Shown: positions 52,966 to 62,777 of the stretch, one piece after another
Numbering within the stretch: the first letter of the stretch is position 1
Layout: every line of letters begins with the position of its first letter
DNA from: Nitrospira sp.
Lineage (GTDB): Bacteria > Nitrospirota > Nitrospiria > Nitrospirales > Nitrospiraceae
DNA: 64,000 nt
Assembly: GCA_029194675.1 (NCBI GenBank)
Contig: JARFXP010000001.1
Coordinates: 620,001-684,000, forward strand
Reading direction: 5' to 3'
Notes under the pieces: generated by a model
Database searches by the model: none
What the model was told of the DNA's origin: nothing
The model's input: the letters and a program-made list of their open reading frames with translations, nothing else
Translations under genes and position numbers: made by a program

Positions 52966-53865
52966 ATGAAACGCGCACGATGGTTGATGTCGGTCGGTTT
53001 GGTAGTGAGCCAAACTGTGCTCCTCGGCTGTAACCCAGATCCGCCGCCGATTCCATTTGCCCAGAGCGGGGAAGGATATTCCGACAAGGTCGATTTTGCC
53101 CGGCTGGAGCACGAGTCACCCCTCAGACCAGCCGATCTCATGAAGATCACGCCGGATAATCTCAAGGGCGCCACGCAGGAACAGGTCGATCAGATCTATG
53201 CCCGCTTGACAGCCGGGCCGATTCCGGACGGGGTGTACGATGGGCAAATGTTTTTTCCGAAGGGATCGAGCGAACGGGCCCGCCTGGCCGAGATCGTCGG
53301 AGGAGGCATCAAGGGTTTCCTCGTCGATCTCAAAGCGGCCAAGCTCGAGCACATCGGTGAATTCATCTGGAAAGGGAAAGTGTTCTATCGTCAGGACGGC
53401 GTCCTTCGGAATCGCATCCAGGATTTGGCCGTACTCAAGCCGATCGTCGGTCCACACACCGACAAGATTCAAAAGATCGACGTAGACGGCAAAGACGCCT
53501 GGTTGCTGTTCCCCGCAAAGCTCTATTGTGGGCAGAGTCTGCTGGATGGGCGCCGTGAATCGGTCATTATCGACTACGCGTTTACCGATGACCTGCTGGG
53601 CTACCGCGAGATGCCCGATGTGTTGGCCGGACGGGAAGGCTTGGAGATACGCGACGAAATTCGGATGGTTCGTCCAGGATTTTACCTGGGACGAGCCTAC
53701 ATGAAGAAGGTCTTCGCCTTGAACTTCACGCTGTACAACAAGACCGTGGCGGAGAAGGAATCTCCGGCATTTGCCAGTTCCGGCTCGGTGGCAGAGGACT
53801 GCTGGGTCGGCAATCAGCGTCTGACAGCCATGGCCAACAAACCGGGCACCCAACAAGCCCGGTGA
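52966..53865 (+). CDS. lipoprotein of unknown function (299 aa)
   Basis: The signal peptide with lipobox VLLGC places it in the membrane facing the periplasm. The mature part has VDFARLEHESPLRPADLMKI, GKVFYRQDGVLRNRI and MVRPGFYLGRAYMKKVFALNFTLY, a pattern resembling proteins that flank RoxA-like cytochromes. No haem motif. The first ATG of this frame overlaps the cytochrome stop, but the signal peptide starts at 52966. Confidence 0.8.
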   Translation: MKRARWLMSVGLVVSQTVLLGCNPDPPPIPFAQSGEGYSDKVDFARLEHESPLRPADLMKITPDNLKGATQEQVDQIYARLTAGPIPDGVYDGQMFFPKGSSERARLAEIVGGGIKGFLVDLKAAKLEHIGEFIWKGKVFYRQDGVLRNRIQDLAVLKPIVGPHTDKIQKIDVDGKDAWLLFPAKLYCGQSLLDGRRESVIIDYAFTDDLLGYREMPDVLAGREGLEIRDEIRMVRPGFYLGRAYMKKVFALNFTLYNKTVAEKESPAFASSGSVAEDCWVGNQRLTAMANKPGTQQAR

Positions 53866-53884
53866 AGTAAACGCCTAGCAACTC

Positions 53885-55828
53885 ATGCAAGAAATACTAA
53901 GACGGTGGGCAACTGCCATGGGATGCCTGCTTATGACGACTGTATTTGTTTCTGGATGTGGCCGCCAGGATGCGGAAAGGTCCAACAGCGGTGCGGGTAC
54001 TCCCTCTGCGCAACCCACTACCCCGGTATCTAGTGATTCGGCAGTACCTCCATGGGCTGTTGATCCGACTGAATCCGGGACGAACCTCCCGCCGATCGGG
54101 CGATCGTTGTTTGATTTCCTTATTACAAAGAACGTGAGCGGGGAAAAGGTCTACGACATCCCGTTTCCGTTCCCGGCTCTGACAGCTCGAATCGAATCGC
54201 ACCTCCACTCCGAACGTACACCGGCGACTCTTAAACGATTGCTGATTCCGGTCAATCGCTCGCTGCAGCGGCGTGCCGGCGACGGCGAGTTCTTTACCTA
54301 TCCGCGAGCTGTGCTCGCCGTCGATACAGAAGCGGATTCGTCCTTAGGTCTATCAGCCATGCATCTCAAAGACCGGCTCTTCATCGGCTACCACGAAAAG
54401 ACGGCAGTATTGGAGATCATCAGCTATAACGAGGCGGCGGGCCGGTTCGAGTTCCAGATTGTCGATGACTACCGTGCCGGTGGAACGCCGGCGGTTCGGT
54501 ACGCCAATCGTGCGCTCTGCACCGCATGTCATCAGAATCAGAGTCCCATCTTTTCCCGCCCCATGTGGGACGAAACCAACGTGAACCCCAAGATCGCCGC
54601 CCTGCTTGTCCATCAACGTCGCCAGTATCACGGCTTTCCCATTAGACAAGGAGTGGGAGTGCTTCAGGCCTTCGATGATGCCACCGATCGAGCCAATGAG
54701 ATTTCGCTGGCCCAGCTGCTCTGGCGCGAGGGATGTGAACAGGCCGGTCGACCGGAGCAGTCGATCAGGTGTCGAGCCGAACTGATCGAGTGGGTGCTTC
54801 GATATGCGCTGTCTAAAAGATTGGTCCAGGATTGGCACACCGGCGAGGACCCTGTCGAGCCACCCTCCTTTCTTGCCGCATGGCATGTGCGCTGGCCGCA
54901 TGGATTGGCCATTCCCAATCCTGATATTCCTAATCGCAATCCCTTTCGGTATGTCGCGGTGAGCGAGTTCCCCGGTCTCAGTGAGGTAGAAGCTACAGCT
55001 CTTGAGGGAAGAGAACCACGATCCCTGTTTCGCGGACCACACGAACCGACCCTGCCTCGCGAACCGCTCGAGGTATGGACCGTCCCCGATACTCCACAGA
55101 CACTCGAGCGAGTACTGGTTTCGTTTGCGCAGTTTTTCATCAAGGCGGACCTCAATCGACTGAAACGCGTGATGCATCGGCAGCCTGAGCGACTCAAGCA
55201 GACAGTACGCGCCGTGGCGCAAAGCACCTTGATGGGCCGAACCGATGCTTTCACCAACCAGGCGTTCCGTCGGGCGACAATCTTGGCTGCGTTTGATCAG
55301 CAATTAGGGGTCCCGGTGACCCATCGTTGCTGTCTGAATGATCACGGCATGCCGCCGCCGCTGGACGACGAGGTTGCCTCCCATCACTCAACAGGTGCAG
55401 CGCACGAGACTTCGCTGATCGGCGAACACAACCTGTTAGATCGGTATTGCGGTGCTTGTCATCATGGAGAGGATAGCTTTCCACCGAACTTTCTCCATGG
55501 GTCTCCTGCCGAGGTCGAGGCCAATTTAACGCAATGTGCCGATCGGATCTTCGTGCGGTTAAGCATGTGGGACATTGCCGGCCCCGAACAGCTGGAAGCT
55601 CCGATGCCGCCGGCCATGCATCTCTTACATTACCGGATCGGTCTGGACGAATGGAAACGTCACTCCGATTTGCAGGTGCTTCGCAAGGAGGCAGTGGCTG
55701 CCATTCAGCGAAAGCGAGGCGCGACATTTAGCCCTGAAGATTTGCTGCAACAGGACTATGACACCTTACCGGCTTGCCTCGCTCCTCGTCGTGAGATGAC
55801 CGAAGCAGTAGGAGCGCATCATGGATAG
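53885..55828 (+). CDS. lipoprotein with two haem c motifs (647 aa)
   Basis: Lipobox VSGCG near residue 25, then a Ser/Thr/Pro linker. The first haem site is ALCTACHQNQSPIF near 212. The second is RYCGACHHGEDSFPP near 522, followed by a MPPAMHLL region that could supply a Met ligand. The regions between are novel to me. It probably passes electrons at the outer or inner membrane for the other enzymes of this unit. The start could also be the ATG at 53918. Confidence 0.8.
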   Translation: MQEILRRWATAMGCLLMTTVFVSGCGRQDAERSNSGAGTPSAQPTTPVSSDSAVPPWAVDPTESGTNLPPIGRSLFDFLITKNVSGEKVYDIPFPFPALTARIESHLHSERTPATLKRLLIPVNRSLQRRAGDGEFFTYPRAVLAVDTEADSSLGLSAMHLKDRLFIGYHEKTAVLEIISYNEAAGRFEFQIVDDYRAGGTPAVRYANRALCTACHQNQSPIFSRPMWDETNVNPKIAALLVHQRRQYHGFPIRQGVGVLQAFDDATDRANEISLAQLLWREGCEQAGRPEQSIRCRAELIEWVLRYALSKRLVQDWHTGEDPVEPPSFLAAWHVRWPHGLAIPNPDIPNRNPFRYVAVSEFPGLSEVEATALEGREPRSLFRGPHEPTLPREPLEVWTVPDTPQTLERVLVSFAQFFIKADLNRLKRVMHRQPERLKQTVRAVAQSTLMGRTDAFTNQAFRRATILAAFDQQLGVPVTHRCCLNDHGMPPPLDDEVASHHSTGAAHETSLIGEHNLLDRYCGACHHGEDSFPPNFLHGSPAEVEANLTQCADRIFVRLSMWDIAGPEQLEAPMPPAMHLLHYRIGLDEWKRHSDLQVLRKEAVAAIQRKRGATFSPEDLLQQDYDTLPACLAPRREMTEAVGAHHG

Positions 55829-55867
55829 ATTGAAGGCCAACGGTTGCCATGCAAAGGGTCTGATGCC

Positions 55868-57166
55868 GTGACCCCGCAGTCCCAATTCATGCTGGTGGCA
55901 CAGGTCGCGCCGGGCCGCGAGCGCGGCCTGCGGGACCTGCTGGAGACGATGAACTCGGATCCGGGTATGGCCGACTCGGCGAACGCAGTTTTACCGTTCG
56001 GACAATTTGAACGCCTGCATTTTGCGCGGCTGGTGGTGCTGGACGATCCCACACTCGGCGACATTGAAGCGCACGCGGTCCCGCGCCCGAACCTGCCCGT
56101 CTACCTTGCGTTTATCGGCAGCTGTGACGGATCCGCAGGCGAGTGCATCGCGGATCTGGCACAGCGCGCGGATACGGGGTTGCGCCGAATCTTCATGCAT
56201 TGCGACGACTTCAACGCGGATGATGATCTACTACCCTGGATGCAAGCGCATCAACATCGACTCGCTGCCAACTACATCAACTGGGTCGGTCGTACGGTAC
56301 GGCAAGTCAAGGAGGAAAGCGCACTGCAACGTGCTCTCGCCGCGAAAGTGCCGCGCGCGTCGCTCGCATCGGCCGCGCAAGCTCAGCAACTCCGGCGCGA
56401 GCTGATCGACTTCGTCGATGCTGAAGTCAGCGCCGGGAGGCTTGGCCTGACGCCACCGGACCCGACACCGCTGCGCTGGAAGATCGCGAAGCTCCTCCAT
56501 CTCGTTGCGATTCCCCTGGCGGGCCTGATCCTGCTGCCGTTTCTGATTGTCCTGTCGCCGCTCTTGATCTTCATCTTGCGCACGAAAGAGAACAGCGACG
56601 CCGAAATCTGCCCGCCCCCTGATCGCGCGGCGCTGCTGGAATTGCAGCGTCTGGAAGACTACGACGTGACCAACCAGTACACGGCGTTCGGCTCGGTCAA
56701 GCCGGGGCTATTTCGCCGCTGGCTCGTGACCATGGTGCTGACGCTGATCGACTATACCTGTCGCCATGTCTTCACACGCGGTTTTCTCGCACGCGTGCAG
56801 ACGATTCACTTTGCGTTCTGGGCCTTTCTCGATGACAAACGCCGGCTCGTCTTCACCAGCAACTATGACGGCGGTCACGAGGCCTACATGGACGACTTCA
56901 TCAACAAGGTGGCGTGGGGTCTGAATCTGGCCTTCAGTCACGGCGTGGGCTGGCCGCGCACTCGTTGGCTGGTCGCGCGCGGCGCACGCATTGAAAACAA
57001 GTTCAAGCACTACCAGAGGCGGCATCAGTTGCCGACAGAGGTCTGGTACAGGGCCTACCCGGGCCTGGCCCTGGTCGACCTCAAACGGAACCAGCGCATC
57101 AGGGAAGGGCTGGAGCTTGCGCACGTGACTGATACGCAGGCTCAAGCCTGGTTACAGCTGCTATGA
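55868..57166 (+). CDS. unknown protein with membrane hairpin, DyP-linked (432 aa)
   Basis: The N-terminal domain FMLVAQVAPGRERGLRDLLETM resembles a ferredoxin-like or dimeric alpha-beta barrel. Residues ~215-245 are strongly hydrophobic (LVAIPLAGLILLPFLIVLSPLLIFIL), and the C-terminal half contains YDGGHEAYMDDFINKV. No family recognised. The GTG at 55868 follows AAAGGG; an ATG at 55844 is the alternative. The stop overlaps the DyP gene (ATGA), so the products are likely partners. Confidence 0.75.
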   Translation: MTPQSQFMLVAQVAPGRERGLRDLLETMNSDPGMADSANAVLPFGQFERLHFARLVVLDDPTLGDIEAHAVPRPNLPVYLAFIGSCDGSAGECIADLAQRADTGLRRIFMHCDDFNADDDLLPWMQAHQHRLAANYINWVGRTVRQVKEESALQRALAAKVPRASLASAAQAQQLRRELIDFVDAEVSAGRLGLTPPDPTPLRWKIAKLLHLVAIPLAGLILLPFLIVLSPLLIFILRTKENSDAEICPPPDRAALLELQRLEDYDVTNQYTAFGSVKPGLFRRWLVTMVLTLIDYTCRHVFTRGFLARVQTIHFAFWAFLDDKRRLVFTSNYDGGHEAYMDDFINKVAWGLNLAFSHGVGWPRTRWLVARGARIENKFKHYQRRHQLPTEVWYRAYPGLALVDLKRNQRIREGLELAHVTDTQAQAWLQLL

Positions 57167-58686
57167 GCACAAACCTGAGTCAGGACAGGTCCGTGGAACT
57201 GAACGACGTTCAGGGCTTGGTGCGGTTCGGGCACAAGCACCTGACGGAAGCTTGTTTTCTCCTACTGTGCGTCAAGGATCCAGCCGCGGCACGTGCCTGG
57301 TTGGCGCAGGCTCCCATCACAACCGCTGTCAAGGTCGATCCACTGCCCGAGACTGCGCTCCATGTCGCATTCACGAGCGAGGGACTGCGTGCATTGGAGA
57401 TCGCCCCCGACCTGCTCGCGGAGTTTTCAGCCGAATTTGTCGCCGGCATGACAAGTGACGCCGCACGCGCGCGCCGTTTAGGAGATATCGGCGCCAATGA
57501 TCCGAGCGGTTGGCAATGGGGCACCGGTGAGCGGGTGCCGCACGTCGCCGTGCTTCTGTATGCCCGGTCCGGGCGACTGGCGGCATGGGAACAGGAGATC
57601 GAAGCGCAGTGCGCGGCCGGCTTCGTGCGCATCGAACGCCTGTCGACATCCGATAGGCAGGACGTGGAGCCGTTTGGATTTGCCGACGGCATTTCGCAAC
57701 CGCAAATCGATTGGGAGCGCAAGCGGCCGGTGCGCGACCAGGACCAGCTCGAGTACAGCAACGTGAGTTGCCTCGGCGAGTTCCTGCTCGGTTATCCCAA
57801 CGAATACGGGCTCTACACAGCGCGTCCGCTGCTGACTCCACGGCGTGATTCCGATGCTCTGCTGCCGAGGGCCGAAGACGCACCGGACCAAGCCGACCTC
57901 GGACGCAACGGCTGCTATCTCGTGTTGCGTCAACTTCAGCAGGACGTGCAAGGTTTCTGGCGCGAACTGAATCGGCAAGCGGGCGGTGATGTGGACCTGC
58001 GCGAGCGGTTGGCCGAGGCGATGGTGGGTCGAAAGAAAAACGGCGAACCTCTGGTCGCGCCAAGCGAGGGCTCAGTCGCCGACGACGCTCCCGGGCAGCG
58101 ATCAAACCTGAACGACTTCACGTACGAAGCCGATCCGCGAGGGCTGCGCTGCCCGTTGGGCGCGCACATCCGACGTATGAATCCGCGCAATGCGGATTTG
58201 CCGCCCGGTCCTCCGGGAATCCTCTCGCGTCTGTGGCGTATGTTGGGCTTCAACGCGGCGGCGCGGCATCAAGATTTGGTCGCATCGACACGCTTTCATC
58301 GCCTGCTTCGCCGCGGACGAACATTCGGTGCAGGCGTGGCGCCTGCATTGTCTACAGTGGAACCTTCGTCCGGGGCCGATACCGGGATCTATTTCATCTG
58401 CCTGGTGGCCAATATCAAACGGCAGTTCGAGTTCGTGCAAAGCGCGTGGGTGATCGGAAGCAAATTTGCCGGGCTCACCGGCGAAAGCGATCCGTTGCTC
58501 GGCCACCGATTGCCGGAGCCGGGAGATTCGTCCACCGACGGCTTCTCGATTCCGCAAGCCGATGGTCCGGATCGACGCTTGAACAGCTTGCCGCAGTTTG
58601 TCACCGTGCAAGGCGGCGCCTACTTTTTCCTGCCCGGGATTCGCGCCTTGCGGTACCTCGCGACGACACACTCAAAGGAGTCGTGA
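57163..58686 (+). CDS. DyP-type haem peroxidase
   Basis: 507 aa. The hallmark GFADGISQP contains the catalytic Asp of the GxxDG motif, CPLGAHIRRMNPR the proximal haem His, and FHRLLRRGRTFG the distal Arg region. The N-terminal NDVQGLVRFGHKHL is typical of the family. No signal peptide is visible, as in many DyPs. The enzyme oxidises substrates with peroxide. It sits between the membrane-hairpin protein and the catalase-like gene with overlaps on both sides. Confidence 0.93.
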   Translation: MSTNLSQDRSVELNDVQGLVRFGHKHLTEACFLLLCVKDPAAARAWLAQAPITTAVKVDPLPETALHVAFTSEGLRALEIAPDLLAEFSAEFVAGMTSDAARARRLGDIGANDPSGWQWGTGERVPHVAVLLYARSGRLAAWEQEIEAQCAAGFVRIERLSTSDRQDVEPFGFADGISQPQIDWERKRPVRDQDQLEYSNVSCLGEFLLGYPNEYGLYTARPLLTPRRDSDALLPRAEDAPDQADLGRNGCYLVLRQLQQDVQGFWRELNRQAGGDVDLRERLAEAMVGRKKNGEPLVAPSEGSVADDAPGQRSNLNDFTYEADPRGLRCPLGAHIRRMNPRNADLPPGPPGILSRLWRMLGFNAAARHQDLVASTRFHRLLRRGRTFGAGVAPALSTVEPSSGADTGIYFICLVANIKRQFEFVQSAWVIGSKFAGLTGESDPLLGHRLPEPGDSSTDGFSIPQADGPDRRLNSLPQFVTVQGGAYFFLPGIRALRYLATTHSKES

Positions 58687-59927
58687 TGCAACGGAACGTA
58701 ATTGGCTCAATGACGAGCCGCCCGGTGCCGCCTGCCAATACAGGCTCGGCAGTCCTGAATTGGATCAGCGATACGTCACTGCGACTGGTGCAACTGCAGC
58801 GGCGCATCGATCCCTGGATGCGTCCGCCCTTCGACGCGGTGCTGCGCGACCCGGTCGCGCGCCTGACCACCGCGTTGATCAACTTGCTCCGCCCGAACGA
58901 AAGACTGAAGATCGCCGAGGAACGGCTGCAACCGGACGAGGAGGCCTCGCTCCAATCGATCATCGATTCGTTCCAGAAGCAGATGCGCGGGCTGTGGAAG
59001 CCGGGTGGATTCGAACGAGGCGGAAACACCAAGACCCACGGCATCGTGCGTGCCGAGTTCATCGTCCACGACGGCCTGCCGCCGCGGTTCCGGCACGGCA
59101 TCTACGCGCAACCCAAAACCTATCGCGCATGGGTACGTTTTTCAGGCCCCGGGCCCTACGTGACGCCGGACATCGACGATGTGGGGTTCATGAGCATCAG
59201 CATCAAGCTGATGGGGGTTCCCGGCCCCAAATTGATGGACGAAGAGAAATTCACGCAGGACATGTTCGGTGTATCCACGCCGACCTTCGTCACACCGGAC
59301 ACGCGCGCGAACGCTCAGTTGCAGCTTGAGAGCCTGAAGAATGCGCAGATGTACTACTTTTTCAATCTTCGCCGCCCCCACCTGTTGGACTTCATCATGC
59401 AGGGACTATGGATCAAGACGCAGAGCAGTCCGTTCGAAGCGCCGTACTTCAGTTGTGTGCCCTATCTGTTGGGAGAAGGGCAGGCGATGCAATATTCGGT
59501 GTGGCCTAAATCAAACACAAAAACCCCGATCCCACGCCTTCCGCTGCGGCCGCCGGATGACTACCTGCGTCAGGCCATGGTCGCCGCGCTCAATCAACGT
59601 GATGTCGAGCTGGACATTCGCCTGCAGTTGCAGACCGATCCTCACCTGATGCCGCTCGAAAACAATGCGGTGCTGTGGCCGGAGCGGCTGTCGCCCCGCG
59701 TCTCGGTGGCCACCTTGCGCATCCCAAAGCAGAAGTTCGACTCACCGGCGCAGATCGCGTTCGCGCGACGCCTATCCTACAATCCATGGCACTGCATCGC
59801 CGAGCACCGCCCGCTCGGCAATCAAAGCCGCGCCCGGCGCCGCATGTATTTCGAGTTATCGAAGTTTCGACACGACATGAACGCTGAGCCGCACTATGAG
59901 CCGACCGGGGATGAAACGTTTCAATAA
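58686..59927 (+). CDS. catalase-like haem protein (413 aa)
   Basis: A compact catalase-fold protein. THGIVRAEFIVHDGL provides the distal His, YRAWVRFSGPGPYV the substrate-channel region, and FARRLSYNPWHCIAEHRPLG the RxxSY with the likely proximal Tyr ligand. Then RARRRMYFELSKFR. It is shorter than true catalases and resembles catalase-related peroxidases or allene-oxide-synthase-like members. Possible substrates are H2O2 or organic hydroperoxides made by the upstream enzymes. Its start overlaps the DyP stop (TGATG). Confidence 0.87.
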   Translation: MQRNVIGSMTSRPVPPANTGSAVLNWISDTSLRLVQLQRRIDPWMRPPFDAVLRDPVARLTTALINLLRPNERLKIAEERLQPDEEASLQSIIDSFQKQMRGLWKPGGFERGGNTKTHGIVRAEFIVHDGLPPRFRHGIYAQPKTYRAWVRFSGPGPYVTPDIDDVGFMSISIKLMGVPGPKLMDEEKFTQDMFGVSTPTFVTPDTRANAQLQLESLKNAQMYYFFNLRRPHLLDFIMQGLWIKTQSSPFEAPYFSCVPYLLGEGQAMQYSVWPKSNTKTPIPRLPLRPPDDYLRQAMVAALNQRDVELDIRLQLQTDPHLMPLENNAVLWPERLSPRVSVATLRIPKQKFDSPAQIAFARRLSYNPWHCIAEHRPLGNQSRARRRMYFELSKFRHDMNAEPHYEPTGDETFQ

Positions 59928-60357
59928 GCCCACATTGTTCATGACGGTTCGGGACGAAACCGCCTGTCTGCGTGTCCGCACAGGCAGGCCAAGACGCCAA
60001 GCGAGACACCGCGATTGTCCCGGCGGTTCATCGTTACGGGTACAGCCAGAGAGGGGTTGCAGATCGCACTACGCGACAGTGAGCCGAATAGCAAATAGGC
60101 CTTGATGCAAGAGGCAAGGTCTGACGCTATCTAGTTATCCTCGGAATTGACGATGATGACGACAAAGGTATCCGACCCCTTAACACGACCCGACCCCTTA
60201 ACACGACCCCTTAACACTGTGCATTACAAACATGTGTCATGAAGTAGGCTGGTTCTTGTTAATTGCTTGCTTGTGGTTTAACACCAGATGTTGTACCTTC
60301 CGCGCTGGTCATAGGGAAGGCACGTCATGAGATGCTTCATTTGGAAGAGGTGGAGAA
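59928..60357. other. gap with degenerate MITE end and short tandem repeats
   Basis: 59925-60010 resembles the left part of the element at 63253 (TAAGCCCACATTGTTCATGA vs TAGCCCGCATTATTCGTGA; then GACGAAACCG). 60174-60221 carries three copies of a GACCCCTTAACAC word. No gene seen. Confidence 0.55.
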
Positions 60358-61344
60358 ATGCAGGTCGCGATGAGAGTAATTTGCCTCCTGATTGCGATTA
60401 GCTTATTACCAGGTTGCACGTTGTGGGACGTGATGACTTTCTCTTCCGACGCCAATAGTTACGCGATACACAATTCACAAGCTCAATTGGTTGTATTTGA
60501 AGGTTCAGACATGACTAAGTGCGATGACCTAGACAAACAGGAAGGCGCTGGGTTCGCCGCTGCCGCACCAATGATAGCTGCAGGAGCTGTAGCTGTCTTT
60601 AACTACGCCGCAAGCGAATTATCAAGTTATCTCAGTAAGAAGAAAAAGGAGTTCAGCTTTCAATACAACACAAAGGTTAACTTGCCGGAATTTTACCTCA
60701 AAGACCGTGGAAGCAAGCAATACACTAAACCCGCGTATAACTGCCTGCGACTGATACGCATCATCGATGACAAAACAACAGACAGTTCTTCGGCAAACAA
60801 GAAAACGAAGCGTGCATTCGTATGGCGGGCAGCCCTTATTCCTAATGAATCAGGAACTGCTCTAAAAATAGATACGATCGACACCAAGCTCAGTCTAGCT
60901 GGTGCAAGAACGGACAGCGCAAGCAGAAAAATTGATGTCAGCGTTGAGATAAAGATCGATGCCACGACCTATAACAAGCAAGGAGACATTGTAACGACCA
61001 CTATCGCCGACAAGACGCTGAGCTATCCAGGAATGACCACTCCTGAACTTAATAAGGAAGCAACCTTTGTTGCGTCCACAGTAGAATCCAGTTGGTTTCC
61101 TCCTATACCTCGCAGCGATGCCGAAATACAGAAATGTGAAGCAATCCATTCTAGTGGAGGTGAATGCCGGGGTGTCTCGGCAATTACAATCTCTGCTTTG
61201 GTGACTGAGACAGGCTCTGGAGGAGATGATTTTGGCACCCTAGGAAAACAAATCGACGACAACAAGAAAACCTTAGCAGACGCACTGAGTACAACGATTA
61301 CAAATGCATTAAAGCCACCTGCTAGCAGTGGTAGTTCCAAATGA
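60358..61344 (+). CDS. lipoprotein of unknown function (328 aa), AT-richer
   Basis: The signal peptide with lipobox ISLLPGC gives a probable lipoprotein. A Gly/Ala hydrophobic stretch (GAGFAAAAPMIAAGAVAVFNY) near 65-85 is followed by a Lys-rich segment and a Thr/Asp-rich beta region ending with a Ser tail. Family unknown. Base composition is visibly lower in GC than the neighbours, as is the next gene, suggesting joint acquisition. GTGGAGAA precedes the ATG; ATG 60370 is possible. Confidence 0.75.
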   Translation: MQVAMRVICLLIAISLLPGCTLWDVMTFSSDANSYAIHNSQAQLVVFEGSDMTKCDDLDKQEGAGFAAAAPMIAAGAVAVFNYAASELSSYLSKKKKEFSFQYNTKVNLPEFYLKDRGSKQYTKPAYNCLRLIRIIDDKTTDSSSANKKTKRAFVWRAALIPNESGTALKIDTIDTKLSLAGARTDSASRKIDVSVEIKIDATTYNKQGDIVTTTIADKTLSYPGMTTPELNKEATFVASTVESSWFPPIPRSDAEIQKCEAIHSSGGECRGVSAITISALVTETGSGGDDFGTLGKQIDDNKKTLADALSTTITNALKPPASSGSSK

Positions 61345-61414
61345 AATAGGGGGTACAGCGACAATGGAACTTTAATCTTCATACCATAACTCCATTATCA
61401 CGTGAGGTGGTAGT

Positions 61415-62356
61415 ATGTGCAGAATATTTACCCCTTTGATTGTCGTTTGGGTGATTTTCTCCCCACTCCCCACACGGGCCGATGAGACGATTGACGTAAT
61501 GGCTTATTGCCAATATGTAGCAGAGACTGTCAAATCAGGGCCAAGAACAATCCGTGTTACAGACCCAGAGCCAAGCATAAAAGAGATACTCGGCATTCTC
61601 GAAGACACTACAGCTACAGGTGGTTATGAACTCAAATCCTCGTCCGACGTTAGCAGCGCGGAGGCCATTGTACTCAAGGTAGCAGGCTCGAATGTGCCGA
61701 GAAGATTAATTGTATATAACCCTGGTTGGCTTCAATCTGATACCGTGCCTGAGGAGGGGCGATGGACGGTAAAAGGGGTTTTAGCTCACGAAATAGGACA
61801 TCACGTGCACTCGCACTTATTGTCCTGGGAGCAATCTCAAAGTGTCGACAGACCCGATTTCGAACTAAAAGCAGATTATTATACAGGCTGGATTCTGTCT
61901 CAAATGGGCGCAAATCTTGAGCAAGCTAAGCTGGCGGTCACAAAGTTTACAAATAATAAACCTCCTCCTTCGTACCCACCAAAGGACGCAAGAGCATTAA
62001 TGGTTGAGAGTGGCTGGACACATAGTGAAGCCTATAAAATTGCAAAGAATTATCGATCAACGACGAAGCTGATTCTATTTTCACCTCTTTCAGCTCATAC
62101 AGATGGCAGGCTATATATTCTCTTCGGTAATGATCTTATACATGAAAATGAACATGGCGTTGCGTATCTCATGGGAAACCGAGAGGAATCGGACAGGCCA
62201 CGGTATGTGTGGACGTATAAGATCCCCCCCCAAACTCAGAACGAGATGCCCACGCAGATTTGGGATGATACAAAAGGAAAAGTCTGGTCTGAGTATGGTG
62301 TAGTTGGAGATGTTATGATGCCCAGTGTTATGACACACACGGAGAGCCCAAAGTAA
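61415..62356 (+). CDS. exported zinc metallopeptidase-like protein (313 aa)
   Basis: The signal peptide (TPLIVVWVIFSPLPTRA) is followed by a gluzincin active site LAHEIGHHVHSH (HEXXH plus an extra His) and FELKADYYTGWIL with the third ligand Glu about 25 residues later, as in M48-type peptidases. It lies 70 nt after the AT-rich lipoprotein gene. The C-terminal part (IPPQTQNEMPTQIWDD) is not recognised. Probably periplasmic. Confidence 0.83.
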   Translation: MCRIFTPLIVVWVIFSPLPTRADETIDVMAYCQYVAETVKSGPRTIRVTDPEPSIKEILGILEDTTATGGYELKSSSDVSSAEAIVLKVAGSNVPRRLIVYNPGWLQSDTVPEEGRWTVKGVLAHEIGHHVHSHLLSWEQSQSVDRPDFELKADYYTGWILSQMGANLEQAKLAVTKFTNNKPPPSYPPKDARALMVESGWTHSEAYKIAKNYRSTTKLILFSPLSAHTDGRLYILFGNDLIHENEHGVAYLMGNREESDRPRYVWTYKIPPQTQNEMPTQIWDDTKGKVWSEYGVVGDVMMPSVMTHTESPK

Positions 62357-62448
62357 GTACCAAGACTTTGGCGACCGTATCTGTACCAATCACAGGCGGC
62401 AAAAGGGCAAACTCCTTGTCCGCAGTTTCGTGAGAAGTCAAACTTGTT

Positions 62449-62619
62449 TCGTGCATCTCTGTGAGCTACACCACACGCCATGGCACGCCCAATTCCCGTT
62501 CCTTTCTGCTGTTCCTGCCGGCATCCCATATTTGCATCGTCTGGCGAGGCGGTGACACAATGGTGATGGAACTCCCGCGATGGCCGATCTGAAAATATAC
62601 GCCGGGTCGTCCACTCCCA
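62449..62619 (+). repeat. duplicated 5' end of the DUF1284 gene, copy A
   Basis: 171 bp nearly identical to 62647-62817. It contains the leader and first ~14 codons (ADLKIYAG...) of the DUF1284 gene, then stops at a GGGGTCAGATCTTG repeat. Not functional as a gene. Confidence 0.85.
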
Positions 62620-62630
62620 CAAAGCCCAAT

Positions 62631-62654
62631 GGGGTCAGATCTTGGATCGTGCAT
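62631..62654 (+). repeat. GGGGTCAGATCTTG(G)ATCGTGCAT repeat
   Basis: 24-bp word at the junction between the two DUF1284 5' copies; it also occurs at 37612-37635 beside the ribE fragment and, on the other strand, at 34190-34213. Confidence 0.65.
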
Positions 62655-62777
62655 CTCTGTGAGCTACACCACACGCCATGGCACGCCCAATTCCCGTTCC
62701 TTTCTGTTGTTCCTGCCGGCATCCCATATTTGCATCGTCTGGCTAGGCGGTGACACAATGGTGGTGGAACTTCCGCG

